From: Citrus sinensis
Lineage: Eukaryota; Streptophyta; Magnoliopsida; Sapindales; Rutaceae
Direction of reading: 5' to 3'
Assembly (NCBI RefSeq): GCF_022201045.2
Contig: NC_068564.1
Location: 30,161,001-30,225,000, forward strand
DNA: 64,000 nt
This document shows positions 21,001 to 33,050 of the stretch, piece after piece; position 1 is the stretch's first letter; every line of letters starts with the position of its first letter. Made by a program: the position numbers and the translations under genes. The notes beneath the pieces are model-generated. The model was not told where the DNA came from. It saw only the letters and a program-made list of their open reading frames with translations, and did not search any database.

Positions 21001-22625
21001 CCACAGAATTTCAAAGAAGCCATTAACTGTCAGTATGCAAAAGAATGGAAGAAATCTATGGATGAAGAAATGAACTCACTGTACAAGAATTGTACCTGGG
21101 AACTGGTTAAAAGACCTAAGAATAGAAGGATTGTTGGTTGTAAGTGGATATACAGAATCAAATGGGGTATGACTATAGCTGAACTAAGGAGGTTTAAGGC
21201 TAGGTTAGTTGCAAAGGGGTACACTCAGATGGAGGGTGTTGATTTTAAGGAAGTTTTCTCCCCTGTAGTAAGGCATACTTCCATAAGAGTGTTGATGGCT
21301 ATAACAACAACAAAGAATCTGGAGCTGGAACAGCTTGATGTTAAGACTGCTTTTTTGCATGGAAATCTTCAGGAAGAAATTTTCATGAGTCAACCAGAAG
21401 GATATGAAACTCCTGACAGAAGAGATTATGTATGCTTGCTAAAGAAATCTCTCTATAGCCTGAAGCAATCTCCTAGGCAATGGTACCTCAAATTTGATGA
21501 GTTTATAACCACTCATGGATTTCAGAGGTGCAATTATGATTGCTGTGTCTACTTTAAACAGCTAAGTCATGAGAAACATATCTATCTACTGCTATATGTA
21601 GATGATATGTTGATTGCTTGTGAAAAAAAGTCTGAAATAGATGCTTTGAAGACATTGCTTGGCACTGCATTTGACATGAAGGATTTAGGAAGTGCTAAAA
21701 GGATATTGGGAGTTGATATAAGAAGGAACAGAAGTGAAGGGCTGGTAATTTTGTCTCAAGAGAAATACTTGAAGAAAATACTGGAAACTTTTGATATGGA
21801 GGATTCTAAACCTGTACAAGGCCCCTTAGCAGCACACTTCAAACTTTGCAATCTATATTGTCCAAAGTCTGAAGAAGAAAGACTTGAGATGGCCAATATT
21901 CCATATGCAAAGGCAGTAGGATGCCTTATGTATGCCATGGTGCTAACTAGGCCTGACATCTCACATGTTGTGAGTGTTGTCAGCAGATACATGGCATCTC
22001 CAGGCAAAGAACACTAGAAATGGGTGAAATGGATATTAAGGTATCTAAATGGTACTCTGAATGTTGGTCTGGTATATGGAAAGAACTCTGGAACAGAAGA
22101 AGGGTTGTGGGGCTATGTAGATTCTGACTATGCAGGAGATCTGGACAGAAGAAGATCACTTACAGGATACTTGTTTATGTTAAATGGCTGCCTGATAAAT
22201 TAGAAGGCAAACTTGCAGCATGTAGTGGCATTTTCCACAACAGAAGCAGAATTTACAGCTGCCACTGAAGCTGCAAAGGAGGTCATTTGGCTTAAGGGCT
22301 TAATCACTGAGCTCGGTTTAAAACAAGAGTCTGTACCAATTTTCTGTGACAGCTCCAGTGCACTGCATTTGTGTAAGAATCCAGCTCACCATGAGAAGAC
22401 CAAACATATTGATATTAAGCTTCACTTCATAAGAAATGAAGTCTCCAGGGGAGTTATCAAGATGGTTAAAATACATACTGATGACAACCCCTCTGACTTG
22501 CTTACGAAGGTAGTTCTTGCAACTAAGTTCAAGAAATGTTTGGACTTAGTTGGTATCTACAAAACCTGATATGAATCAGTTGGTGAATGTATCAGTTGCA
22601 GGGTGTTTGATTCAAGGTGGAGTAT

Positions 22626-23288
22626 TGTTGGCTGAAAGGTGAATTCAAACACCTTTACCAGCAAACGACAGCGTTTCCAGTAGTGTTCAGAAGCTTTAAG
22701 TGCTCACGTGTGAAGCACAGCCAATCCTTAATCCGAAACGGCAACATATGAGTTCGTTTTGGATATGCTCAACTTAAGTGAAGTCACGGGTTCTTCACGT
22801 GATGGTTAGCTGAAGCTGAGTTCGTTAAATAACAGACTCATAGCACACGTGTCAAGGAGCTGTGCAATCTGGGTTGTTAAAGCTGTTACAAGACTGGTAT
22901 ATAAGCTGCAGCCTTCTGGTTTGGAGGTCATCGAGCATGTAGAGATTGAGGGAACTCTGAGAGGAAGTGTCTTACTTGTTCTTGTTCTTAGAATCTCTGT
23001 AACAACTTCTTGAATCATTCAATAAAGCTGTCTGAGGAATTCACTCGCGGATGTAAGCCATTAAATGGCTGAACCACGTTAAAGCTTGTGCTCTGTTTTG
23101 TGTGATTGGTTTTCTTGCTGGTTTTGGTTTCTATGTTTGTAATTAATCTTTTTGTTACGAGTCTTGTTGGGTTTAATTGATTCTCTTAAGTTGATCTAAG
23201 CTGATATTGCATCTTGATTAATCTTGGCTGAGAATCTTGGGAGGATCTGGTTCTTCATCATAACAAAGCTAACGAACCAGATTCAACA
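22626..23288 (+). repeat. 3' LTR of the copia element
   Basis: 663 bp, TGTTGGCTGA to GATTCAACA, about 18 mostly transition differences from the 5' LTR. Confidence 0.93.
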
Positions 23289-23293
23289 CTAAT

Positions 23294-25235
23294 ATTTATA
23301 GATAATTATTAAGCGAATTTAATGGAATAGCAGCAAGTTAAAAAAAAAAAAACTCATAGGCAATTTATCAAACATATATTATATCTCGAAATTTGTGAAC
23401 AACTGCTACTAATTTACAATCTTATTACAAATCTAATAATCTACCATTATAAAAAATCTATCAATAAACCTAATTAAAATAAATTTTTAAAAAAATGCCT
23501 TTAGTAGGATATATAATTGTTAGCTGTTGACACTGCCAGTTCATAAGCCATTGTCACTCACTCACTTGCCGTCGAAGGAAGCTCTGCACTAAGGATTGAG
23601 TCAACAAAAATGTCAGCCACCGTTAAAGGAAGTCCTGTTGATTGGTTTCGAGTGATAGCTAATAAGGGTTTGGGAGGATGTGGGTGATAAGGAATTAATA
23701 CGAATGATTTATTTTAATGGTGTGTTTACTTTACAGATTGGGAAATCGGAATTTAGATTGAAATCATTGACAACATTTACTTCACAAAATAAGAGCGAGA
23801 ATTGTATTCAGGATTGTGGAACCCACGCTAATTTCGGAATCACTTTCATTAATTTCATTTTCAAGGAATTTTTAAGAAGACAGTTGAAATCAAATTCCTC
23901 ATTGATTTCATTTTCAAGGAATTTCCATGAAGAGAGTTGGGAATCAAATTCCGATTCTTACATCTATTAAATTTTTATAATCACCAAATTAACCTCAATC
24001 AAGTTCTATCATTTTTACATTTTCGTCCCTATAAAATTTATGAAATGATGATGTTACAACCACAAACTCTTGTACAAACTTTATATTATTTGTAAATAGG
24101 TCCTTTATTAATAATAATAATAATTTAAAATAATAAATTTTAAGAACAAGAATATTAATATTAATAATTAATATTAATAATTATATCTTGGTCGTCGTCA
24201 TCATCATTTGTATTAATAGTAATAGTAGTAGTAGTATTATTAATTTTATATTTATTATTAATAATTTTTTTTAATTTTATTGGTTTAATAAATATTATTG
24301 TCATTATCATCATCATCAGTTTTATTATTATTATTATATTTATTCTTGTTATTGTTATTATTATAATATATACAAATAATATTAGGTGCAACAATTAAAA
24401 AGAATATTTTAGTAGGTTGTAACAATTTATTCTAATTCTAAGATAAAGTAAATACATCGATAGGAATGCAATACAGTCTAATTTTGATTCTTATAACTCA
24501 AATAAATAACTGATTCTAATTTTAATTCCAGTTCAATCCAATTCTCGTTTAATAAATGTACTGTAAGAGTAATTTAGTCTAAAATGGGTGTGCATTAGTT
24601 GAAAAATGGCTAAATTGATAAGATTCCCAAAAAAATTTATCTCCTAAGCACATACATCATTATTCCTTAAACTTAATTTAATAAATTGTTTGTAAATGTT
24701 CGAAAATCTTTGTAAGTTTCGAATTTCTACATAAATTCTCATGTAGCTTGAGAGATTCGTCCACCTTTTGTTCTCAAATTTTAATTATTTTTAGATTTCT
24801 CAAAAAAATTTCTCTTTGTTTAAAAAAAGAATAAAATTCTCAGAAGGTTTACACCGCAAGAAAGAATCTGAATATCTTTTATTCTCACACCGACAATACA
24901 TCAAAAGCAAATCAATCCCACGCAAATAAATAGCCACATAACATTATTGAAAAAGAATACAAAAATTGGAAGAAAAAAAAAAGGTAATGGTGCAAAATAC
25001 AAATATATACAACTCAACGGCCAGCCCAGTCAAAGAGTCGAGGCCACAGACAGGACACAATTTCTTCTCTCTCTTTTTTACCCCTACTTATAATTACAAA
25101 ATTACCCAGAAACATCCTACTACTAGGTGCTACATATTAACAAATATGTCCACACTAATAATAATTAATTAATTATAAATTTGAAAGTAACAGATTAAAA
25201 AAGAAATAACAAAGTGATGCAAAAATAAATAATCA
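23294..25235. other. AT-rich intergenic stretch
   Basis: No gene. It holds a 53-bp tandem duplication (about 23,846-23,951; units share TTTCATTTTCAAGGAATTT) within a segment whose ends contain GGGAAATCGGAAT and ATTCCGATTC, perhaps a MITE. It also has a strongly AT-rich trinucleotide-like tract (about 24,100-24,380). The last few hundred bases probably include the 3' UTR of the RING-H2 gene. Confidence 0.55.
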
Positions 25236-25775
25236 TCACATAACGAGATCGTCACCAAAGATGTAGAGAATTCTTTCAACGGCCCAATTACGTTCATTCT
25301 TGGGCCAATTTTTCAAGATCTTGGACTGCAAATAAGTCAACAAAGGGGCCCTACAAAGAGGACAAGTCTTGTGATGATCATAATCGACCCAACGATCAAT
25401 GCACTCTCTGTGGAACACGTGGCAGCAGTTTCTAAGCTCCCGCACGAGATCATCCTCCTCCATGTGATTCAAGCACACGGCGCACGTGTCAGGAACCCAC
25501 GGCATCCTGACCTTGATGTCCCCAAAGGAGGCCAAAACAAGCCTCTCTTTAATCATCTGCGAAGAGATTGAGCACGTTGATGAAGAAGGCTGCTGCTGCT
25601 GCTGCTGCTGTTGTTGTTGTTGTTGTGATGATGAAGACGACGATGGAGAATAAGAGTTACGGTTTCGGAATCTGATGATGCAAAATAGAACCCATCTGAG
25701 GAGAGCAATTACGACGGCGGCTCTGTATAAGAATTGGCTTGTGATTAAGGTTGGATCGTCTTCGAAGAAACCCAT
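25236..25775 (-). CDS. RING-H2 E3 ubiquitin ligase (BRH1/RHA-like)
   Basis: 179 residues, one exon, start chosen at MGFFEDDPTLIT because it matches the usual start of this family; an upstream in-frame ATG would add 21 residues. A membrane segment lies at about 17-36, followed by a Ser run and 12 Gln (about 44-62). The RING-H2 finger spans about 100-142: CAVC, then C and H in CCHVFH, C, and CPLC, with ligands in C3H2C3 order. A conserved tail (LLTYLQSKI, ENERNW-like) follows. Family members are membrane-anchored ubiquitin ligases, including the brassinosteroid-responsive BRH1. A TATA-like TTTATATA on the minus strand lies near 25,896-25,903. Substrates cannot be inferred. Confidence 0.9.
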   Translation of the reverse strand: MGFFEDDPTLITSQFLYRAAVVIALLRWVLFCIIRFRNRNSYSPSSSSSSQQQQQQQQQQQQPSSSTCSISSQMIKERLVLASFGDIKVRMPWVPDTCAVCLNHMEEDDLVRELRNCCHVFHRECIDRWVDYDHHKTCPLCRAPLLTYLQSKILKNWPKNERNWAVERILYIFGDDLVM

Positions 25776-28160
25776 TTGAGCTTTTGAAGGAAGAAACAAG
25801 AGAGGGGCAACAGTGGAAAGGAAATACAGAGAGAACAAGAAGTAAAGGAAAGGGAAAGAAAGGAAAGGGGGAAGATTAGAGGAGCATCTGGTGTGTATAT
25901 AAAGGCGAAAGTGGAGAGTGGAGAGTGGAGAGGCTTTAACTTTCTTTTTTTTATATATATTAATTAATTTCTCTATATTTTATTGATTTTGGGATTTGGG
26001 AATAAAAGTTGTGGGAACTGTAACGAGGTAGTGATGATGTCATTTTCGTGGGCATTCGTGTAAGTCACAGCTGGGATGGACGGTGCTGGTTATCACACAA
26101 GTGTTGTCTTTTTTTTTTTTCTTTTTAATTTTGCTATTAATAAACTGTGTAAACCATTGGTTTCTTTGATGGGTTATATATATATATATATTTTTTTTTT
26201 TTAATTTGGTCTTAAAGGGACTGAAAGAACAAAAGACTAAAAGAGCATGTGGGTTAAAGTAAAGGGGACCATATTAGGGAGACCAGTAGTTGTTCCTTTA
26301 CGTCAAAATTCAGTTTATCATTAAAATCATGGTGCTTACGTACTTTAAAAAAAGAAAAAACTATGTCGGATAATCAATTTTTTATATGTGTGTTATTTTC
26401 TTCAAAATTCAGTTTATTATATGTGTGTTATTTTCTTCATAAATTTTAGGATAATCAATTTTTTATTACTCGTAATAATTTTTTTCATTTACTTTAACAC
26501 TTCAAAAAATAAAAAATAAAAAGTTGCTATTAGCACTGTTGATCTTTTTTCCTCTTTTTTTTTTTTTTTTAAAGAGAGATAGAGCATCACAAAAGAGCAA
26601 ATATCTAGTCTTACCCTACTTGATCATTAAAGCTAGAAAATTTCAAAGAGTCTATATCGCGACACTTACCAACATTTGATTATGACATGAATTTTACAAA
26701 TTTCATGACTTGAAGCCCTAAAATTAAGAGAGAGAAGAAAAAAAAAATTCTCATAATGGTAATCTCTTAACAACTCAACACATTTTTCTAACAAACCAAT
26801 TCCTATAATTTGATTTGATTCCATATGAAGATCTGTCAGTGATGAATCAACCAGTTTCTGTACATTGCATCATCGCATTGATCCCCATTTTGTAGAACAC
26901 GTCGCATACTTTGTTCACGTGCCCTATTCTAAAGTATTCACTCCCAGCCTGCCATGGACGGCTGTTAAATGCTCAAGCTGTACTCACAAAATGTTGAGCC
27001 CAAAAAGGAAAAAAAAAATGAAAAATAATAAAAAAGAAGAAGAGTAACCCCATTTCAGATTCATCATCACCATCATTTCATAAAAAAATATTTAATTCCC
27101 CTTCAAGATTTGTTAGGTGGAACAGAAAGAAAAGCAACAAAGGAGTCATTCCCGTTTTCTGTGCGTCCCTTTTCTACCATACGTTTGATTTCCACCATCC
27201 GAGTCAGATCCCACCAATTCACCAAATCACCTTTACTTTTCAACCAAGAAAAATGGAAAAATCACATAACACGGCTGTGATTTTTTTGTCACTTGCAAAG
27301 ATTTTGGTACCTAAAAGTGGTATTGAAATTGGAGACACATAAGAAACCATTTTGTTTTGGATTTTATGAGGGAATCCAGTCAGCATTACAAGTGCCCAAT
27401 GACATAATGACAGGCAATTATTAATGTTTAGTTAGTTCTTAATAAAATATTTGAAACGTCATAACCGAAGTTTAATCATTGCTAGAATTAATAACCACAT
27501 CACTCAAGTAATAAAAAGTCCTAAACTAAAATTAACCATTATATTACCCCCTTATTTAAATATTTCCATAAAGTTTATACCATAGCGGACGCAAAACTTT
27601 CTTTCATCTCAGTATTTGACCAGTATTTGACCACTTGCAATATTGATGAAAGGAAACAATAAACGTGAGGAATTTAAACGATCTTATCCATTAGCAACAT
27701 CACGTACACATATGAACATTGAAAATATGTCACAAGTATCAAATAAAAAAGAAAAAGGTGCTCAGAAATTCGACATGTGGTGCATCAGTTATATTTAAAG
27801 CTTAAGAATGAGTAAAAGGTGTCTGTTGTAAAAACTTTCGGCAAAACGCCCACAAAAATACTTCACATACAATCCATAGAAATGTGTAAGATAAGGGTCA
27901 GCAATCTTATCTGTATATACAAGCCAAGCGACTGCATAAGTCAATCACAAAATTATTCCATACACCTAATAGAACCGTGTCCATATGCATAAATATTCGC
28001 ATCTTCGCAGTGCAAAAGTTGAAAACTTTTATTACCTTGGAAGGGAATTCTAATTGGCACTCCATGAATAGCTGCATGTCGTATGGCAGACAAGCTCTGG
28101 CAGCACTTGGTTGAAGTGATGTCAAGAGTGAAACTTAAAACTTGCACAAGTGTTTTGCTC
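25776..28160. other. Intergenic region between the RING-H2 and FYVE genes
   Basis: Contains the RING-H2 promoter (first 200 bp), a TA microsatellite near 26,178 and poly-T tracts. The part next to 28,160 is likely 3' UTR of the FYVE/ankyrin gene. No other feature recognised. Confidence 0.6.
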
Positions 28161-28891
28161 TCAGACAGATGTGGTGCTGCCGACATTGTTTTTATCCTCT
28201 TCCATCTTTTGTCGCATTTTGTACTGTAAAGTAACAGGCGCACAGTCCAAAGGTGATTCCCCTATACGAGATAATTGGTTAGTGAAACCAAGAAAATTGT
28301 GCAACTGTTTGCTGCCTACAAAACTTACAGATAGTAATCTACTCCACCAAACCAGAATTGTGAATAAGAGAGTAAATATCCACTACAGTTTCCTACATCA
28401 TGGCATGATATACAGCATTATCGAAGGTGAGACCTTACTAAAGTAAAAAATTAGATAAATATACCATCAGTCCTCATCAAGTAATTTGATTGGGCCACCA
28501 AAAGAGTTCTTAACTACACCTTGAACTTTCAATAAATTTAAGAGCACATTTTCTATTTTGCTTCATTGCATGATCCAGGGATATATTGAAACATTTTCTG
28601 ATAATCGACCTCAGTCATGCCTTGAATATCTTTACTGTTTACCTACTCCTGTCAATAAGACAAACATCACAAGGGTGGGGCATATGATGAATTACCTTGT
28701 GCATTCTTGCAGTCCATATTTGCTCCACTTTCCATAAGGATGAAGGCTATATCAGTTCTGTTAAAGAGTGCTGCCTGCATTCATTACTGATGATTAGCAT
28801 CGCACAACTTTAAAGTAAAAGAAAATAGAAATCATACAAACAATCCCCCGCATGAGTGCGCGCACACATGCTTGTGAAGCATATTGTGTGT

Positions 28892-28922
<31 letters not shown>

Positions 28923-31900
28923 GAGAGAGGAGGACGAGGGGAAAGAGAGAGAGAGCAGTACAAGATGGAGCAAAGACATCCCTTGCTTGTCACAAAAGTT
29001 TGCATCCACACCCTGTCAACACCAGTTTTTTAAGTTCATCTATCTTCATGCTTCTTTTGAGATGCAATTTTTCTCACTCAATTCAAATGAAATGAAGAAT
29101 ACCTCACTCAGAAGCTTCTTGACTGCAGCAGCGTCTCCATTCTTTATAGCATCTCTTAACCCCTAAGCACGGCAAATGTTAATACAATAACATGCATGAA
29201 AAGAATAGCCACCTATCAGAATACTTCACTAAAGTTGAATCTTTTAAGAACAATCTAGTTTATACCTCTCCATTGACTTCATATTCCATCCGAGGTTTAT
29301 CCGTAGCACCGTTTGTCACTTGACCAGGGTTAAAAATAGAGCTGAAAATTTTGTAAGAAGTGATCAACCACTTAAACATGCAACATGGTATTAGCGAGAA
29401 AAACTTAACTTCAACTTCATTCCACCAGCATACAATTTAAAAACAACATAAGAAACTGAATCAATATTGAGTATTCATATGTGTAACAACAACAGAGAAA
29501 GTACATCGGAAGTGGACAGAGAAATGAGGGCAAGAAGAGTAGAAAAGACAACGAGTATCAAAGAAGATAGTGGCTTAACCCATTTAAGACAAATCACTGG
29601 ATATCCAAGTAGGAACGTTCGTACACTATTTGAAGACAAACTTCTGACCAGCAGAGGGAATCCTTGTCCCAAAATAGAAAGGACATTAGCAAGTTTAACT
29701 GGGGAGTTTCAGCTAAGAAACAGTGGGAGGGAATGGTGATGGGAAAAAGGATTTATTCAATCCTTGGACAAAAAAAAAGTTCAAACAATATTACATTCCT
29801 TCGTTTAAGAGCTACAATTGAGAAAATATGTCAGAAACAAGAGAGCAAAATATAACTGTCAAATTGGCATTTATAGGCTCTCTGTAATTTAAAGCCCATG
29901 ATATTGACATTTAACAGAAACTGGCTTTTGCGGAACAGAACCAAAATTGTTAAAAGGTTATGCATACTAATGGTGTGAGAAACATGAATCCATAATGCAT
30001 CATACTGACAACAAGAAAAAGCATCATCAAAATAACCATTTCTGCTGGCATGATGAAATCATCAGGACTCTACTTAGATACATTACATCATGGCAGACCA
30101 ATAATAGACTAGTAGTATGGATCAGAAAGAGTTCAAGTTTCATAATCTGAACTGCTGAACTTGACTGCTAACGCATATTAAAAACTACTCATTGAGATAT
30201 ATAAAAACTGGAACTCATTAAACATGTCATGAAGAACATACATGGAATATCAAAAGTGAAAAATCACATACCTAAAATTGCTGTTTGAGGTGGAACCTCT
30301 ACTCCTTGCTGTGTTTTCTGTCTTTTTTGGCTTTGGATTTGACTGACCGGCAGTGGTACTACTGCTTTTCATCTGGAAAATTTAGTATAGCAAAAAAATT
30401 ATAACTTATTACAAAGCCACCAATCTCCAAAGCATAAGTTTATAGACAATGGCCCAAGAATAAGTTTCAGCTCTAAAATGCCCCACAAGCAAGCATGAAT
30501 CTAATTGCCAGCTTGTCATGTGGATCAAGCACAAATACAAACAAAAAAGTACAGGGAATTAAATAAATGGTCCATTGCTCAAGGTAGATCTTATACCTTA
30601 TTGAGAAACCACTAATCCCAAAACTCAAGCTTATAGGCAAGTAGTATAAAAGCTCTAACATAGCTAAGTAGATAATTCAAACCTGTGGGGGACGTGTTTC
30701 AGTGGATGCAGCTGGAGCAGGAGCTTCACAAATGCACAAAGGCATCCCACATTTGCACTCTAAAACACTGGAGACAGGGTGACGCTTCACAACTGATTCC
30801 ACTTTGGGATCCTTATCTGCATCAATGTCTAATCTAGAGAATGTATCTGTTACAGAATTAACTCCATCTGAAGAGACCTGAAGATTATCCTTCCCAGTCC
30901 TGTGCCAAAAGGAAATCCATGTGCAGATAGTACAGCAGTTGGTAAATATAAATCAGAACTACACGAAAGCAAGAAGAAAAAGCATTCTAGATCTCAATGA
31001 CACTAGGCAGCAAAAAGGTACAAAATGACCAAACAAGAGAGTAGAAAACAAAATGGCTAATGTAGCTTAAAAATGAAAATTCACTTCTGAAATAAGCACA
31101 AGATATAACTTAAGTGACAAACCAACCAAAAAAAAAAAAGAAAAAAAAGAAGAAGCAGCTTAGCTATCTCTTGAATAAATGAGCATATTTTCCAAGGTAA
31201 TAATCACCAGAGAGGTGTCACCCTCAACAACAATTTTGTTCTTCCATGCTCCTAAACTTGTGACCAAACCTTATTGTCCAATGTGGGAGAAAAAGCTCTA
31301 TCATAGATAAGAAGTCATGAATCCTACGCTACATGGCTAATACAAAAGAAAATGATCCAGCAAGACTAGAGAACAACTTCAAAATAGCCTTATGGGAAAA
31401 CCTTCAATTTATGATCTTTGAGAACTTGTTACAACCAAAAATTACTTCCTACATATCCCTAGTTCTCACTGACTAACAAAAAGCAAACAAAATTACCCAA
31501 ATCCTTAAGAGGTTAAGAAAATGAACATCTCTTTTGGTGGAGGCTGCATGAATAAAGGAGAGATCCATATACATAGCTTGAATTCAGCAAATGAGTAAGA
31601 AGAAGCAAACACCAAAAGGTTTCATTTTATCCACAGAAATAAGATATGAATACAACTTTATACAAAACCTACATAAATATGATACTTGATTTTAGGCATG
31701 TTTCACCATTTGGGACTGTAATGCTTTAGCTTGACTTTGAAAGCACAACAGATAAAAGGGTTGTAAACACCCATTTTTACTTGGTAACTGATATTAGCTA
31801 CACTTATACTTGACAGCTTGTGCTTCCATCCCACGACACTGTGAATTAATGTCACAACACCTCAATCCCAAATATAGCCTTTATTCCACGAAAAGTACCT

Positions 31901-33050
31901 TGATGTCCTTAAGGATACATGTGCAGTTTCCACAATAACCCATGTAAAAGCAGATAAAGTGCAAAAGAGAAGCAAAATGATTTATCCTAGTCAAACTGAT
32001 CCCAGCTTCTTAAACAACTCTGCAACCATTTAGGGAAATGGGCAATAGAAGAAGTTCTAGAGTTGGTAATTCAGTAAACCCCAAATAATTGTGATTATTC
32101 AAATAGACAGCGTCTACAATTGGGAGAGGAAGATTTCAAGTGCAAGAAATGCAACTCCAAGTTCGAGTAATATGATATATGCAATGAGATGCGCCAACCT
32201 TCTTAAATATATGTCAACATTCATAAAACGAATTAAGGTTCCTCATATCCCTCTACACTCCACTGTTGAATCATTCTACAAAAACTTAGTTCCATCATCC
32301 GCCAATTCAAGCACATCATCAGAAGCTTCTCCACACAACAAGTGTCCTTGATAACTTACTATCCCTCTCGATAATTTGCTATCCTTCCAAGTAACATATT
32401 GTAAAAATAGACTACTATTGCTTCAAGTATCCAAAAGGAAGGAAGAATTTAAAGCGATAAGTAGAAATTTAAGTTCAAAACCTTAGGATCAAACACTGAT
32501 CATATATATATATATAATTTTTTTTAAATTTCAATGCACAAGAAAACCAATTTAAAATCTAACGGCAAGTCGATGAAGTTAAATCATAAGTGATTTACCG
32601 AGAGGAACTATTGAAACAATCAGCGCAAACTCTCACGTTAGTGTGAATTCCAAATTGCGGTAAAGTCTATATGATCACAGAAAAATAGAACAAATAATCC
32701 ATTAATTTCAACTATAAAAGGGAATATATAATTCAATTCCAAAGATTATTTACGAAATAAAAGAATAAAAAAATAAAAGACTCAAACCATTTGATCTGAT
32801 GAATGTTCATGGCATAATGTTCTCCCACAACATCGGCAATGATGCTGCAATAAATTGGACCGAATGTGACTAATTAATCTAAGATTTTGTAAATCATGAT
32901 GAGTCATTTCTTAAAGATCGTTCAAATTGAATAGTAAAATAATAATAATATAATAATAATAGAGGGTACCCGACGCCTGAAAGTGTTGAAGCTGCATTTG
33001 CAGACGTCACAACGAGTTGCTTCCTGAAAAGCCGGAGGCTCTATTGACAT
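28161..33050 (-). CDS. FYVE zinc finger plus ankyrin repeat protein
   Basis: Ten exons (minus): 33,050-32,970; 32,844-32,788; 32,666-32,599; 30,899-30,683; 30,372-30,272; 29,341-29,266; 29,162-29,103; 29,012-28,962; 28,774-28,696; 28,261-28,161. All have GT-AG borders, and the 891-bp CDS gives 296 residues. Residues 14-68 form a FYVE finger: CDVC, RRRHHCRCCG, CHEH, then RVCADC. The FYVE basic motif and RVC are present, but the N-terminal WxxD is not. FYVE domains bind phosphatidylinositol 3-phosphate on endosomes. A Ser/Pro/Lys-rich linker follows, with a Cys cluster (CKCGMPLCIC). Two ankyrin repeats lie at about 201-263 (GLRDAIKNGDAAAVKKLLSE; SLLHLAALFNRTDIA). The C-terminus is charged (KMRQKMEEDKNN). 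A role in endosomal sorting is inferred. Intron 3 is 1.7 kb. Confidence 0.9.
28898..28935 (+). repeat. CA/GA microsatellite
   Basis: A run of about 13 CA units followed by GA-rich sequence, in an intron of the FYVE/ankyrin gene just downstream of exon 8. The frames that cross it on the plus strand are repeat artefacts. Confidence 0.9.

Larger units (their letters stand above)
17343..22569 (+). pseudogene. Copia Gag-Pol polyprotein, broken
   Basis: Begins at the ATG at 17,343 (MATQKVDLEKFNG). Order: Gag (UBN2 type), zinc knuckle CFQCHKEGHFKRDC, protease (LDSGCSFHM), integrase (WHLRLGHMS; Asp in IHSDLWGP, Asp in RTDNGLEF, Glu in GLAERMNRT), reverse transcriptase (KTAFLHGNL, YVDDM) and RNase H (YVDSDYAGD). 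Integrase before reverse transcriptase defines Ty1/copia. The first frame ends with a TGA at 19,158-19,160; later stops are TAG at 22,015-22,017 and 22,201-22,203. Each sits where the family has Trp. The solo LTR between integrase and reverse transcriptase removes any chance of a full product; the frame resumes just after its target duplication. Confidence 0.93.
16641..23288 (+). mobile_element. Ty1/copia LTR retrotransposon, inactivated
   Basis: LTRs at 16,641-17,304 and 22,626-23,288, target duplication CTAAT (16,636-16,640 and 23,289-23,293), primer site TGGTATCAAAGC at 17,307, purine-rich AAGGTGGAGTAT just before the 3' LTR. About 18 differences between the LTRs were counted by eye (roughly 2.7%), so it is older than the gypsy element. 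It is disrupted by three nonsense changes and by a solo LTR at 19,754-21,000. Confidence 0.95.

Noticed and set aside
28852..29166. Plus-strand frames of 79 and 104 codons
   Set aside because: They cross the CA microsatellite and lie antisense to exons of the FYVE/ankyrin gene.
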